64,000 nucleotides of DNA from Nilaparvata lugens (taxonomy: Eukaryota; Arthropoda; Insecta; Hemiptera; Delphacidae): the NCBI RefSeq assembly GCF_014356525.2, contig NC_052508.1, positions 43,193,858 to 43,257,857 of the forward strand, in the 5' to 3' direction. This document shows, one piece after another, positions 1-10,402 of this stretch (positions are counted from its first letter, which is position 1; each line of letters opens with the position of its first letter). The notes beneath the pieces were generated by a model that was not told the DNA's origin, did not search any database, and saw only the letters and a program-made list of their open reading frames with translations. Position numbers and translations under genes: made by a program.

Positions 1-135
1 TCCTTCAAGAACTTTCTGGGCTTCAGTTAATACAACTCCCTCTATGTCCTTGACCACATACGAATTTGGTGTGAATCCCTTCTTAAAAACCCTTATTTTT
101 CTATAAAAGTATCTTGCATTATTGTTGAACTATCT
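1..135 (-). pseudogene. non-LTR retrotransposon fragment (endonuclease-RT linker)
   Basis: Read on the minus strand, bases 120 to 1 give an open stretch with the sense FYRKIRVFKKGFTPN..VKDIEGVVLTEAQKVLEG. This is the pattern (FYK...KKGF.P...KD.EG...T...VL) seen in non-LTR elements just before the reverse transcriptase domain, where a WK.HF..LLN motif normally follows. A stop lies directly upstream in the same frame (near 130), so the piece is dead or is the edge of a broken copy. It runs off the left edge of the window. The clade (RTE-like) is inference from pattern memory only. Confidence 0.5.
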
Positions 136-460
136 TGTTCTGCTTTAATTAAACTAAAAGGCTAAATATCTACTTAGATACGTATGGCCATGGCAGTAAG
201 TAAGTATGCTAACAACTAGCCTAAAAACTCCTGCAACTGCAAATGTATAGAAAAAAGTATCATGTTTTATAATACTTATTAAACCAAAATAAAAATTAAA
301 TGCTTATTTCAATTTAATAATCATTATATATTCATTCGCATGAATAAACATAAGCATAATATAAAAGCATAATAAGCATTATCCATAAGCATAATATATT
401 CATAACGAATCTCTCATTGATTTTCATCTATGGATTAAGTTTTTCTGAGACCTTATCCTT
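136..460. other. AT-rich DNA, no feature seen
   Basis: Very AT-rich. The motif cataagcataat recurs several times around 330-400 as a short imperfect tandem. No gene, tRNA or transposon terminus was recognised. Confidence 0.4.
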
Positions 461-886
461 ATGGTATGCATGAGTCATTTGTTTCAGCTTTATTTTTCCT
501 TTAAAAAGGTTGATATGAGTGATGGTGCAATGAGTTTGCAAGCGGGAGAACAGTTTTACAATGTGAATTGTACTGCTACAAGAATTAGAATTAATGAGAA
601 ATATTCGCTAATTCATATTCATTTATTAGGTCGAAAAATTGTCCTTAATCCCTCATTTCAATTGTCCGTGACACAAGCATGGCTTTTGAAATACAATTAT
701 ATGGATAATATGTTTATGAATAGCATCTTTTTATTGAAGAACACAGTGATTATAATAGATTGTAACCAAATATCAAACATTTCTTACGATCTCGAGGATC
801 AAGAGAACAGAGTATTGTCATTAGCGTGGTCACCTTTACATTGGCTATATTGTGTACGATTACAACAATCACATCAAGGACTTTAG
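461..886 (+). CDS. orphan open frame, 141 codons, function unknown
   Basis: An uninterrupted frame of 141 codons lies in a very AT-rich setting where long frames are rare by chance. Met codons occur at 461, 470, 515 and 530. The translation is hydrophobic and Ile/Leu/Asn-rich, with no signal peptide, zinc-finger or transposase motif that I recognise. The segment near the end (LSLAWSPLHWLYC) contains two Trp but does not establish a WD repeat. No splice sites are obvious. It could be an exon, a fragment of a mobile element, or chance. I assign no function. Confidence 0.18.
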   Translation: MVCMSHLFQLYFSFKKVDMSDGAMSLQAGEQFYNVNCTATRIRINEKYSLIHIHLLGRKIVLNPSFQLSVTQAWLLKYNYMDNMFMNSIFLLKNTVIIIDCNQISNISYDLEDQENRVLSLAWSPLHWLYCVRLQQSHQGL

Positions 887-1140
887 GATTTTTGGATTAA
901 GGTTTTTATCAATAATAAAATTACACAGAAAAACATTTGATGCATTTCAGGCAATTTTACCCATAATTACCCACTTTTCATATTCAATGGTAACTGTAGG
1001 AAAAACTTAATGTGAAATACGTGCGCAAAGTTCTTCTGCTGCACTCAAGAAACCATTCCGCCCTCGCCTGCGGCTCGGGCGTAAACGTTTCTTTCGGTGC
1101 AGCAAACTGTCACTTTGCGCACTAGTTGCACAAATAACTA

Positions 1141-1432
1141 TTGTAGCCTCCTTCTCGTGCGTGAGATAGGTAGGTAGAGCAGTTTATTCAAAAGAGCACA
1201 TGTCGATATTTTATTTGTAGAACAGCTGTTTTGACAACTTTTAAAAAATCCTCAAATTTCATCATTTCAAACAAAGGAAAATGTATTCTGAACACAATCA
1301 CAATAGTATAATCGTAGTTTTAATTATTTAGCCGCCAAACGGCATAATGTTATTCCCTAAATTATCCTCGTTAATGAGGCTTATAAATCAATGAGCAAGG
1401 AAAGTTGTGTGAGTGTACCACACCAGATTTTT
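1141..1432 (+). mobile_element. repeat copy A (CTTTCCTTGC family), 5'-truncated
   Basis: This segment matches the last half of the repeat at 46831-48296: it shares cctccttctcgtgc, taggtaggtagagcagttta-like sequence, gtagaacagctgttttgac, and the terminal gcaaggaaagttgtgtgagt...ccacaccagattttt. The upstream half, with the opposite terminus, is missing. No protein-coding frame is visible inside. Confidence 0.65.
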
Positions 1433-2056
1433 TTCAAAGGTTATTGTATGGCAAGATTTTACGTTTATTGATCAATAAAACTGAAAAGATTTTAGCTGTA
1501 GCCTATTGAACGTCAAGGAGATCGCGTTCGTTTATTGCTTATCGAAAATAAAAGCTATACTGTTAAAATTAATGGCTCCTCACACAAAAACTAAATTCTT
1601 GTTGATTTCAAAGTAGGACTGATAAGATATTTTCGAATGCATTTTGCGTCCTATCAAGCATTCCGAGAATATTGGAACGCATATCAAATATTGAAACAAA
1701 AAACAAACAAAACTTTTCTACAATTCTCAGAGTAGATTTGAAATTAAATTCAACTTGTTTAATGCCTAGCAAACAGCCTCATGAAGATTGAGTATGAATT
1801 TTATGGTTCATCGGAATTTTCCATAATTATCTGTACGAATTCATCAATTCTCTTACTTGAGGAAGAAGAATGTCAATATAACCGCTTCATGGATGAAAGT
1901 TCAGGAACAGTAGCTATTATGTTGCTCAACGATAGAAGAATCGAATAATATTTAAAAATATACATTACTTAAATATATATAAACATAAATAATTTTACAA
2001 CTTGACCAGACAGTTTCTCGTCTTCTACCATACTTGATAAATATATTGCTTCTTAC
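1433..2056. other. no gene recognised; intron of SPTLC2 expected
   Basis: The SPTLC2 exon ending at 2057 has a donor, so transcription should continue leftwards and this stretch should be intronic. I looked for the next SPTLC2 exon (family sequence continuing G-NLDKHEELE) and did not find it here. Confidence 0.5.
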
Positions 2057-2202
2057 CTAATTCATTACGTGGACTGCAACTGGCTAAGCCGTATTTTCTA
2101 ATAGCCTTGGCAGCATTCTCAGCACAAACACCATTTGTTTCAGCAAATCCAAGATAATTGTAAGAGCCTAAATTGAGGCATTTTGTTTTTGTGCCAGTGA
2201 AC
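2057..2202 (-). CDS. SPTLC2: SPTLC2 coding exon 4
   Basis: The acceptor is GTTGCAG|GTTCAC and the donor GAATTAG|GTAAGA; 146 bases, ends in phase 1. It encodes LNLGSYNYLGFAE..GVCAENAAKAI and YGLASCSPRNEL, matching the start of the catalytic domain. Other family members usually have GVCSTRQE-like residues where this protein has ASCSPRNE. Confidence 0.95.
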
Positions 2203-5096
2203 CTGCAACATTATAAAACAATATCATCACTGAGAGTGTAATAATTGAGGTGTAATTATTACACTATAGTTTAATGGAACTTTTTGAATTGAGAGGTAAA
2301 CTGAGTGTAATTATTACACTATAGTTTAATGGAACTTTTTGAATTGAGAGGTTTTAAAATTGACGTGATACTTGTCATCTTGTCAACGGATTGAGATACT
2401 TTTTGTAATTTTAATATCTTGATACTTTTAACACAATGCTGCAATGTACCAATGTGAATGTGACTGCCGTATGTATTTGACTTAATGTCAATATCGTATT
2501 ATAAATTGTACAATGCGTGACATGAATTGTGAGCGACTTGAAGGAGTGTACAAAACTGTGAGTCCATTCACACTGACAGATTGTCAATGTGACCAACTTT
2601 TTCATGTACAAGTTGTTTTGAAATTGAGTCAAAATTGATTTCACAAAATCTTTATATTTTCCATGTTTCTTCTGCAAGCATTCTTTCATTCACATTAAGC
2701 TTCTGCGAGCATCATCTTGAAAAACAAACTTAGTAATTATTATTATTATATTATAACTGCTATATTAATGAGTATGTTTTTGGGAACTTTGTGTTTGTAC
2801 AATTTTAGAAGATAAGAAACTTACTCGAATGTCCAGCCATAGTCATGAGTAATTCTGTCTTTCAAATAGAGCTCAGCTCCAGGTACACTACAGATCGGTC
2901 TATTCCAACAGTCTCTCACACGACGGTAGACATACCTCGAATAAAAATGCTCGAACTTATCATACAGCGGAACATATCCCTGAAATAGAAGTTTTGCCAC
3001 AAATCACAACTTGACAGTTTTAATACAGGATTAGAATATGATTCCTGGTTACTTATGCGTATTTTATATTCAACTGTGAAGTAATGTTATCTATCAAAAC
3101 AAATATCTAACAAAAACATATGACATCAATAATTTGAACACATTTACGGTTCAATTTAATAGGCGTGCTTGCAACCGAGCCTGAGTTTGATAATCAATAA
3201 AAATTAGTTGACAAAGTTGTAACAGCTAGAACGTAATAAATACTTGAAAACTCACATCTCTATGTTCTTCTTCTACAGCTTTTGAAGTGAAGAATAACTG
3301 ATTCAAATAACCAAGGAACAATAGCATATAAAATCCAATGTAAGTAATAACAGCAGTATACAGAGGAACCACTTCAAATGATTCCTTGCTTCTCCTCGTC
3401 TCTTTCAAACAGAATCCATTTTGCTGGAACAAGAAAAAAATACACGGTAATACAGTACAAAGTAACAGAACGTCAATAAAGCTTTTTTTAATTTCATGTC
3501 ACACCACAAGAGTTATTTTTATTTTAGCAAGAATGTAGATTACTAGAATAGATCTGTAGATTCTATGGAATAAAAACTTTTACTAAGTTAGATATTCCAT
3601 TTTATTTAATATTATGTTATCATTCAATTAATGAGCTTCGAAGGCAAAAAGCACAATACATATTGACTTCTTGTCAAAGATTACAGCGGTAAGATGGCAT
3701 CACTCCCAAAATAATGTTTATTAAAGGAGTGAATATAGATTTATATTCTCATAAACAAAGTCTTACTATTTATAAAAGGTACATGAATAAATTAGCTCGT
3801 TGTCTTGTACTAGGCATTCTAAAGTGAGGTCCAGGTTACAATTTCAGTGTAGATAGGAGAAAACGTAGTCGATTCTTTGCTTTGCCACAGACGTCTATAG
3901 AGAATAATTGATACCGGAATATATTATCTAATATCAACTGTTCATTCTTGTTTAAAATGATCAATTAGGCCTATATTTTATTCACCAAGAAAAAATATTT
4001 TTCAACGATTAAATAAATACATTTTAAAAAGTGAAATTAAATATTTTGTTAATTTGCCTAAATAAATTCTATTTTTAGTATTATATTAAGAAGTTAACTA
4101 TATTCCTACATGGTTAAAAACGATCTGGCACCGTTGCGGACCTAGAAAAGTTTCCTATATTTGCCTTATAGGATTATGTAGGTAAGGATAACAATAAAAA
4201 TCTTTATTAAATACTGCCATTATAAGGTAGTCCTTACTAGAAGCAACTAAGTTACAAGATAAGTTAATAAGATAATACTTTAATAAAATACAGACTTCTT
4301 TGTTAAGCCAAGAAATAAATTTGGTAGCCTACTATTAAATCCTGCTATTTGAAAAGTGAATTACAGTAAAAAATTGATTGTAAAATTATGTAATATATAA
4401 GGTACATTTTAGCGTAAAATGTATATGCTATATATTACATTTTTTAAATTTTTATCATGAATTGTAGACCATGTTATGTAAGAGAAGTTAGGCGCACGAT
4501 AAAACACCGGCAAAGCTTTAAAATAATAAAGCCAAGGTAAATTCTATTTTAATATGATCAACAGAATTAAAACATCAAGTTTTAAATACCGGTATATGAA
4601 GAAAACCAATAATTTGGCTAAAGGATATTATAATTTAATACATGAAATTGAATATTAGCTTGAATTCATTCCTTTTTAAGGTTATTAAATATCAATGAAC
4701 ATTATCTTTAAAGTGATAGTTCTAAATAAGACGATTCATATGTTTATCCTATAAAATAAAATAACTTCTGCCTTGCAATTAATAAACACAACTATTAACT
4801 AAAATGTTGATTGGAACTAAATTTGATATACAAGATTTCCTAACCTATATGGTATACACTTATCTGTTTTTTCATGCTAGATATAAGAAAACAATAAAAC
4901 AAATACTAAACCATTAAGTAATAAGACAACAGGTATTAAAATAGCATAGTATACGTACCTTAGTTGAAGTATTCTCAATAATAATTGAGCCATTGACTTT
5001 CCAATTTGGAATTAAATCAGAAGCTAATTTTCCACCAACTTGAACTGCTTTACGGTTTACCAATCCATTAGTTCCCATCCTTATATGATTATTCAT
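2057..5096 (-). CDS. SPTLC2: serine palmitoyltransferase subunit 2, 5' part of the gene (four coding exons)
   Basis: Four exons on the minus strand (5096-4959, 3423-3256, 2979-2825, 2202-2057) join in frame (phases 0, 0, 2, then 1 at the last donor) to about 202 codons. The protein has a variable N-terminus, then ESFEVVPLYTAVITYIGF..LLFLGYL (the N-terminal membrane segment of the family), YDKFEHFYSRYVYRRVRDCW, NRPICSVPGAE, HDYGW and LNLGSYNYLGFAE. This order is typical of the long-chain base subunit LCB2/SPTLC2 (Drosophila lace). The enzyme is PLP-dependent; with SPTLC1 it condenses serine and palmitoyl-CoA in the ER membrane, the first step of sphingolipid synthesis. The PLP lysine and most of the aminotransferase fold would be encoded to the left of this window. 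The start Met at 5096 is preceded in frame by TAA 18 bases upstream. Introns hold a MITE (3819-4240) and a 55-bp tandem duplication. Confidence 0.93.
2251..2352 (+). repeat. 55-bp direct duplication in SPTLC2 intron 3
   Basis: A 47-base block beginning tgtaattattacactatagt occurs at 2251 and again at 2306 with almost no change. The block itself starts with the small palindrome gtgtaattattacac. Confidence 0.9.
2825..2979 (-). CDS. SPTLC2: SPTLC2 coding exon 3
   Basis: The acceptor is ATTTCAG|GGATAT and the donor TTCGA|GTAAGT; 155 bases, ends in phase 2. It encodes the family blocks FEHFYSR..YRRVRDCWNRPI and CSVPGAE, then THDYGWTF. Confidence 0.95.
3256..3423 (-). CDS. SPTLC2: SPTLC2 coding exon 2 (membrane segment)
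   Basis: The acceptor is TTGTTCCAG|CAAAAT and the donor AGAGAT|GTGAGT; 56 codons, phase 0 on both sides. It encodes the conserved ESFE.VPLY.AV.TYIGF segment and a hydrophobic helix of about 20 residues, then the acidic VEEEHRD. Confidence 0.92.
3819..4240. mobile_element. MITE of the CTATAGTGAGGTCC family, diverged, in SPTLC2 intron 1
   Basis: The left end ctaaagtgaggtccaggtta and the right end tgccattataaggtagtcct-like sequence are inverted relatives of the termini of the better copy at 38859-39071. The internal block around 4119-4160 (gcaccgttgcggacctagaa) also matches that copy's gcatcgttgtggacctggaa. It is about twice as long as the better copy, so it probably carries an internal insertion. 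Confidence 0.65.
4959..5096 (-). CDS. SPTLC2: SPTLC2 coding exon 1
   Basis: The exon has 46 codons from ATG (5096-5094) to ...NTSTK and ends AAG|GTACGT (donor at 4958). Phase 0. This N-terminus is not conserved in the family, so the start rests on the upstream in-frame stop and the good donor. Confidence 0.85.
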
Positions 5097-5780
5097 TTCT
5101 TTGTATCAAATATTACAGTTTGCCTGCTATAATGAATTTAATTTAACACATTTAAGAATAAATAAACAAAGATTCCTTATACAACTGGGTGCTTCCATGC
5201 GGTGCTCTGTCACAATCAAAATCATACACACACAATCTGTCTTCGTTTTCGTCTTCTTCGTTATAGTCGTCTTGCCACAGGTCTTGCTCTTGTCTATCAA
5301 GCCTGCTGCCTGCTTGCTAAGGACAGTGGCGCTGCTGTGGTAGTTTCTGCAAGTTGTTGATGCGGTATTTCACAGTAAATTTTGGGTTTGTCAATAAGAT
5401 TCTTGTTCTGCATATGATAAAAAATTGATAAGAATTATTTACAATAAAATATATATTCATTTACAAAAAATACTACTTCTTTTTTGCATAATTTTAACAC
5501 AACAATATAAAAAAACTCAATTTAAAAACAGTTGAATGAGTCATACTTCCCCCACTACGGAAATAGTTGATAAAGACGCAGACGAAATTGAGTCAGCCCA
5601 GTTTAGCTTTAGTGCGTTACCGGCGTTCATCATAGAAGCAGTGGTGGTGGTGATAAAAGTGACGTTTACCTGTTAATTGTTTACTAGTTATTCATTTTAG
5701 CTAATCACAGTATTTGAATACTTGTAATTCCTTGCTTAAGCAATTTTTAAAGAAAGTACGTGAATCTTATTACAACAAGC
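5097..5780. promoter_or_regulatory. shared head-to-head promoter region of SPTLC2 and the 5781 gene
   Basis: The two start codons are 684 bases apart and diverge. The stretch 5220-5380 is GC-richer than its surroundings and may be 5' UTR of SPTLC2; 5560-5660 is likewise GC-richer and may be 5' UTR or core promoter of the plus-strand gene. I see no clear TATA box in the right place for either gene. Transcription starts are not determined by the sequence alone. Confidence 0.5.
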
Positions 5781-6897
5781 ATGGAATTTCCAAACCTCGA
5801 TCAGAGTAGGCCTACACCTCCTGTCAAAGATACAACACCTAACCCGACCAATGATTTGAAAAGAGAGCATGAGTCTGTTGATGATTTTGAACATTTGGAA
5901 ATATCTCCATCCAAAGAGAAGTCTAACTCTTTTATCTCTGATCCTCCGTTGAATTTAGACACTGATAAGGAACCCCTACCTTCTGAAGTCTGCTTTCGAC
6001 CCAACTTTTTGGATCAGTCTAATAATTCTAACATATTTTCTCAGCCTGAAGATTCCTCCAAAGATTTTATTTCCGGAATAACTGAAAAAAGCATGTTCTC
6101 TTCAAAGACGGAACCCCTTGATGATTTTCTAAAAGGCTCAACTTTTGATAATCCTTCATCATCATCTTCCGTAGGTTTTGAAGTTTCTAAATTTTTGGAA
6201 GCTGAGACGAGTGAATTTAAAAAACCCGAGGCAAGTGATAGTAACTTTTCTAAATTCTCTGACGATATTTCTAACATTTCTGGATTTAAAGATGGTTCAA
6301 AGAAGGATATCCCATCAGATCTGGATGATTTTATGCATAATGAAGCAATTGATGATTTATCAAATCAGTCATTTTATAATGCAAAACAAAGTGATCAGTC
6401 TATTGATGAATTTCCAAATATGTCACCAGCAAAGAGTGTAACCCCTGAACCACCTGCAAAGAGTGTGACCCCTAAATCACCTGCAAGGAGTGTGACCCCT
6501 GAATCACCTGCAAAGAGTGTGACCCCTGAACCTCCCACAAAGAGTGTGACTCCTGAGCCTCCTGCAAATTTTGATCATATTGTAAAAGAAGAGCCCAAAG
6601 ACGATCGGTTCGATTTACTAAGTGAAAAGCACAATGCATCTCAGCCTAAACCAGAAGTCTCATCTATACCTATCACTCAATCAAAACCAGATTCAATCGT
6701 TAAAGATGTTCCAGCCTCCAATATCTCAATTAATGTTTTCAAGGAGCTTCCCCCTCACTCCACCCAATTCCAAAAAGAGAAGGAAAATACTCCAGTCATA
6801 GCTCCAGAGAGTCATATTATTAAAAAGCCTTCAAGGAATGAATCTGATGACAACGAAATTATCCAAGTGGATGAAGTATTCAGAAGAATTGGTCTAG
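5781..6897 (+). CDS. first coding exon of an acidic, disordered protein with KSVTPEPP repeats
   Basis: The first ATG is at 5781 (MEFPNLDQ); the frame stays open for 372 codons, then reaches a perfect donor CTAG|GTGAGT at 6898 in phase 1, with a stop three codons further. The product is almost entirely low-complexity: rich in Ser, Asp, Glu, Pro and Lys, with many FxDD/DDF acidic-aromatic motifs. Residues about 215-263 are five decapeptides of the type AKSVTPEPP, each with a Thr-Pro site that could be a proline-directed kinase target. A VKEEPKDD stretch resembles a sumoylation consensus. No folded domain or membrane helix is present in this exon, so the functional domain is presumably downstream. 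A reticulon-type N-terminus is one possibility from general appearance only; I do not claim it. Confidence 0.75.
6425..6566 (+). repeat. 30-bp coding minisatellite, five units
   Basis: The unit is near gcaaagagtgtgacccctga + 10 bases, repeated five times with a few substitutions. It encodes the AKSVTPEPP decapeptides of the surrounding exon and stays in frame. Confidence 0.9.
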
Positions 6898-8116
6898 GTG
6901 AGTAAATTATTTTTTTTTTTAATTTTTTCAACAAAAGAATGTCTAAGCTTACTCGAAATTGATGAGATATACCGGTAAGCCTAGCTACCACAGTACCGGT
7001 ACCTATCATTATCAATGTGAACTCATTAACTCATAGTAGGCCTATATAGGTAGCTATATACATAATTCTATTAAGCACTAGGTTGACCCTATTTTTGTAT
7101 CCCACTATAAATTATTAGTAATTAACTTTTAACTACTAGGCCTAAGTTATTGTTAAATCATTTTTTACACTTCAACTAAAATTTAAATTTTCAGGTGTAT
7201 TGAATAGCTAATACTAATATTTTAAAATTCTTATACCTTTTTAGAAATTTGAATATCAGCTTTTGGTGTTTGCTCAATGATTTGCGGATTATTGGCAAAA
7301 TACAACATTGTAAATAGATACAGTAGCTCATTTTTAAAAAATAAAAATGTTATATAGTTAGTAATAGTATCATGTTATTAGCTAGTTCCCAGTAGATCAG
7401 CTTTAGTGACTTAAGGTTTTTTATCATTGTAGAAATAATGAATAAACTTGCTTGAGGAAAAAAATCGTTTATTCATCGATTTCAAATTAGGCTACTATAT
7501 TTCATTATAGGGTTGCAGGTTTTTTATGACTGGGAGACAAACTTGGAAAAACACAATAACTTACATTATCAACAGAATTTTGACTAATTTTCAAGATTAC
7601 AATAAGACAAATTAGCAAGTTTATTACCGTACATGTATAGCAGAGGCGGAGGAGTAGACTATCATGCTCAGAATATTTAATTGGTTTTTGGCGCATGATA
7701 AAAATTATAAAATTATCATTATTTAGAATTTAAAAATGCTACTTCCTAGAGTACTTAGCTGTACTTTAGTATATTTTTTCCATCATGATATGGCAATTTC
7801 GCGGCAAATTTACTAAAGTGCCCCCGGGTACCGTACGTTACCAAAAATTTATTATATTGCAGCCAGACCTTCTTCTTCTTCACCGTTTCTTCAACGATAT
7901 GACATGAGAAGATATTCTGGCCATTACCAAGCTGTGCAACAGTTTTAGTTTCACATAATGATTTAATTATAATCCCGCTCACTTTGCAGCTGTAAAAGGA
8001 CAAGTCCATGACTAATTGCCAATAATTAAATAGAATTATTGCAGACTTTGAGATTATTTAAAAAATCACTCATTATTTCGTATGATTACCACCTTTTTCG
8101 CTTTTCTAATCTATAT
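6898..8116 (+). other. intron start of the 5781 gene; AT-rich, no exon found
   Basis: The sequence is AT-rich and mostly featureless. I found no acceptor-flanked open stretch with clear coding character. Two copies of the palindromic octamer TAGGCCTA occur (7037, 7137). Confidence 0.45.
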
Positions 8117-8580
8117 CTATAAAACGCTAGGTCCTGACAGACTGAAATCACACCACAGCCCAGACTACTGAGCCTAAAAACTGAAATTCTGCACAATTGT
8201 TTATGGTAGCCTCAAGACATCCACTAAGAAAGGATTTTCAGAAATTTTCCCCCCTGAGGGAGCTGGGGTCCCCCAAATATTTCGTACTTTTTAACCGCTC
8301 ATTGCACAGAAAATTCATGAGGAACTTTCTTGTTCAGCTACGAAAAAAATTAGATCTGTGCAGAAAAATTCCGATCAGGAACACAGGAGGGTTCAGAAGA
8401 GGGCATTTTTCGAAAATTTTTTTGTAAAATCACACTACAGCTCAAACTAATTGGCCTACAGACTTGAAACTTTGCACAAATATTCTTCAAACATGCTAGA
8501 CGCGCACTAAGAACTTTTGAGATACTTTACCTCTAAGGGTTTCAAAGGACGAAAAAGGATCCTATTAAGTAAGCTTATGA
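8117..8580 (+). mobile_element. Helitron-like repeat fragment
   Basis: It begins ctatatctataaaacgctag, similar in type to the TC-TATATATATAAAAGCG start of the Helitron at 51420. Further in it has ttgaaactttgcac and gcgcactaagaactttt followed by ctctaagggtttcaa, matching the order of blocks in that element (ttcaaatttggtagg, ggcgcactaagaaatcttt, ctctaagggttg). No CTAG-type 3' end was found. Confidence 0.4.
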
Positions 8581-8635
8581 GCATGGTAAGGTGAACGCCA
8601 CATGGAACTGAAATAATTGACACATGATATTCTAA

Positions 8636-8800
8636 CGGTGCATACAGATATAAGCGCCGCGAACATGAGCAATTCACTTTTAATCAGCTGATTATATCTG
8701 TATTTTTACAGAAACGGTAAGATACAGATATAAAAAGCTTGGCATCAGCTGATTAAAAGTGAATTGCTCATGTTCGCGGCGCGTATATCTGTACGCACCT
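8636..8800. mobile_element. MITE with 60-bp terminal inverted repeats and TAA duplication
   Basis: The left arm (ggtgcatacagatataagcg, then ccgcgaacatgagcaattca) and the right arm (inverse, ending tatctgtacgcacc) are complementary over about 60 bases with few mismatches. Flanks are TAA (8633-8635) and TAA (8801-8803), the 3-bp target duplication typical of PIF/Harbinger. The element is 165 bp and has no coding capacity. Confidence 0.75.
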
Positions 8801-9050
8801 TAATCTTAACATATGTTGTAATCATTGGAAAGCTTAAAAATATTAACCATCTTCTCAATCAGCTGATCGAATTGATTTTTCATTGATCGAAAGCGCGAGC
8901 TTGCCATATGTGTGTTCCATTGTTGTATGCTTGGCCAGTTCGGTTTGCGCCTTCTATCAGCTGTATATGGGGTCTCATACGTTCCGATTAGAACAGAGCA
9001 CATAGATTTTCTTTGGTTAGAAGTTTGTTGATAATTCTTTTTTCAAATTC

Positions 9051-9175
9051 AAATTTTATTGCCATCAAAAATCACATTGAAAACTTTCTTAATAGACAAC
9101 AAAATTACAAAAACAAAATGTCAAACATACCAAGATTTATTTGTAGCACGGCCAGAAAAAGACAAACTTGAGTAC
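9051..9175 (-). mobile_element. 3' end of a non-LTR retrotransposon (solo tail)
   Basis: On the minus strand this ends ...GGCAATAAAATTTGAATTTG followed by an A-rich stretch. The same AATAAATTTGAATTTGAA tail closes the non-LTR remnant at 34260-34280. No coding sequence remains. Confidence 0.35.
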
Positions 9176-9521
9176 TAGCCGTGAGTGAATTCAATATAAC
9201 TTATATTTATATTTTTTGATAATATTTTGTGAATGAGAGTACGAGTTGATGAGAGATGTGAGTAATTCCTTATATTTGATCCAAATGGTTATTCATATTG
9301 TAGTAGTCGGGGACACTGCAATCAAAAGTTTTTATTCTGTAGCTAATAAATTTCATACGTATTGACTGTCCATAATGTATCCAGAGTCCATAATGGAAGT
9401 GATTGAACTACTCAAAATTAATGGCTTACTGGTCCCTCATAGAATTTATAGTAGGCCTATTCCTGGTGATTGAGCCTGTATTTTTTCAGCGTTGACTATT
9501 AATAATAAAGCTTTATTTACA

Positions 9522-10402
9522 ACTAGCTTACCCGGCAAACTTCATACCGTCAAAAAGTCAATGTATCTCATGTCACACTTGACTTTATATGGTGAATCAT
9601 GAAATTTATCTGACACTCAATATTATTATTTAAATCTCAATACGGACTTCCTATGTGCTTAGTCATGCAGCATTCATTATTCCGAAAACATATTCTTCTC
9701 AATCAATTGGTAGTAATATCTATAAGTAAAGTGTTGAATTAAAAAAATTGGTTAAATCAGTGTTTCAAAGATGAATTTATTGTTTTCATCCTATACTATT
9801 GAACGAGCAATTTCTGTTTATATATTTAGAAGTTTGTATTTCACCGGATCTCGAAAACGGCTCTAACGATTTTAACGAAATTCAGAACATGGTAGATTTA
9901 TAATATCAGAATTCGATTGTACTAGGTCTCATCCCTGGGAAAACTCGCTGAAGGACATTAAAAGGATAATAATTATTATTCATCCTTGGAAAAACAGCTG
10001 ATAATAATTATTTCGTCGTCTGTTGGTGATGGAAGTGAGTGAGCGAGTTCATGTGTGGTGGACTGTGTCAAAATTATGAAACTTTTGTAATCATTCAATC
10101 AGGTACTTAGTGCCGGTTGCAAAGAAGCCGGGTTATTTTCAATCCTGATTAATTCCAGTAGATCCATCTTTTTGAAATGGTCTTCTCTGATTAGGTTCAC
10201 GTGAAATTAATCAGGATTAAACCAAACCAGTGCAGCCGGGCCTTTGTGAGGGAATTTTTTTCATTCCTCTGGGAATTAATCTCAATTTACTGTGATTAGA
10301 TAGAACATTTCTGTATGAACTATGAATGTTATAATTTATTATTTCGTAATAAATTTTTTATGCTTTTTTTCTCCAGAGCGAAGCTCGGTCCCCGATATTA
10401 GT
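9522..10402. mobile_element. Helitron-like repeat, carrying a MITE
   Basis: The left edge acaactagcttacccggcaa is the inverse of a CTAG-ending Helitron-type terminus (TTGCCGGGTAAGCTAG). The right edge gcgaagctcggtccccgata recurs at 11766-11790 at the end of a sister copy. Between them lies the shared module tctcgaaaacggctctaacg...ggtctcatccctgggaaaac (9849-9960). The MITE at 10107-10245 interrupts it. No helicase or Rep coding remains, so it would be non-autonomous. Confidence 0.42.
10107..10245. mobile_element. MITE, GCCGGTTGCA...TGCAGCCGGGC type
   Basis: The ends tgccggttgcaaagaagccg and the inverse side tgcagccgggcc, together with the inner pair caatcctgattaatt / aattaatcaggatta, form one long hairpin of about 140 bp. 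I recognise this as a widespread insect MITE type. A target duplication is not clear. Confidence 0.6.

Noticed and set aside
2411..2689. Minus-strand frame of 92 codons between SPTLC2 exons
   Set aside because: It lies wholly inside intron 3; the flanking exons join perfectly without it.
5760..5780. Seven extra codons upstream of MEFPNLDQ starting at GTG
   Set aside because: A GTG start is not credible for a nuclear eukaryotic gene; ATG at 5781 is the first Met. The same logic moved ORF1 of element 2 to 20742.
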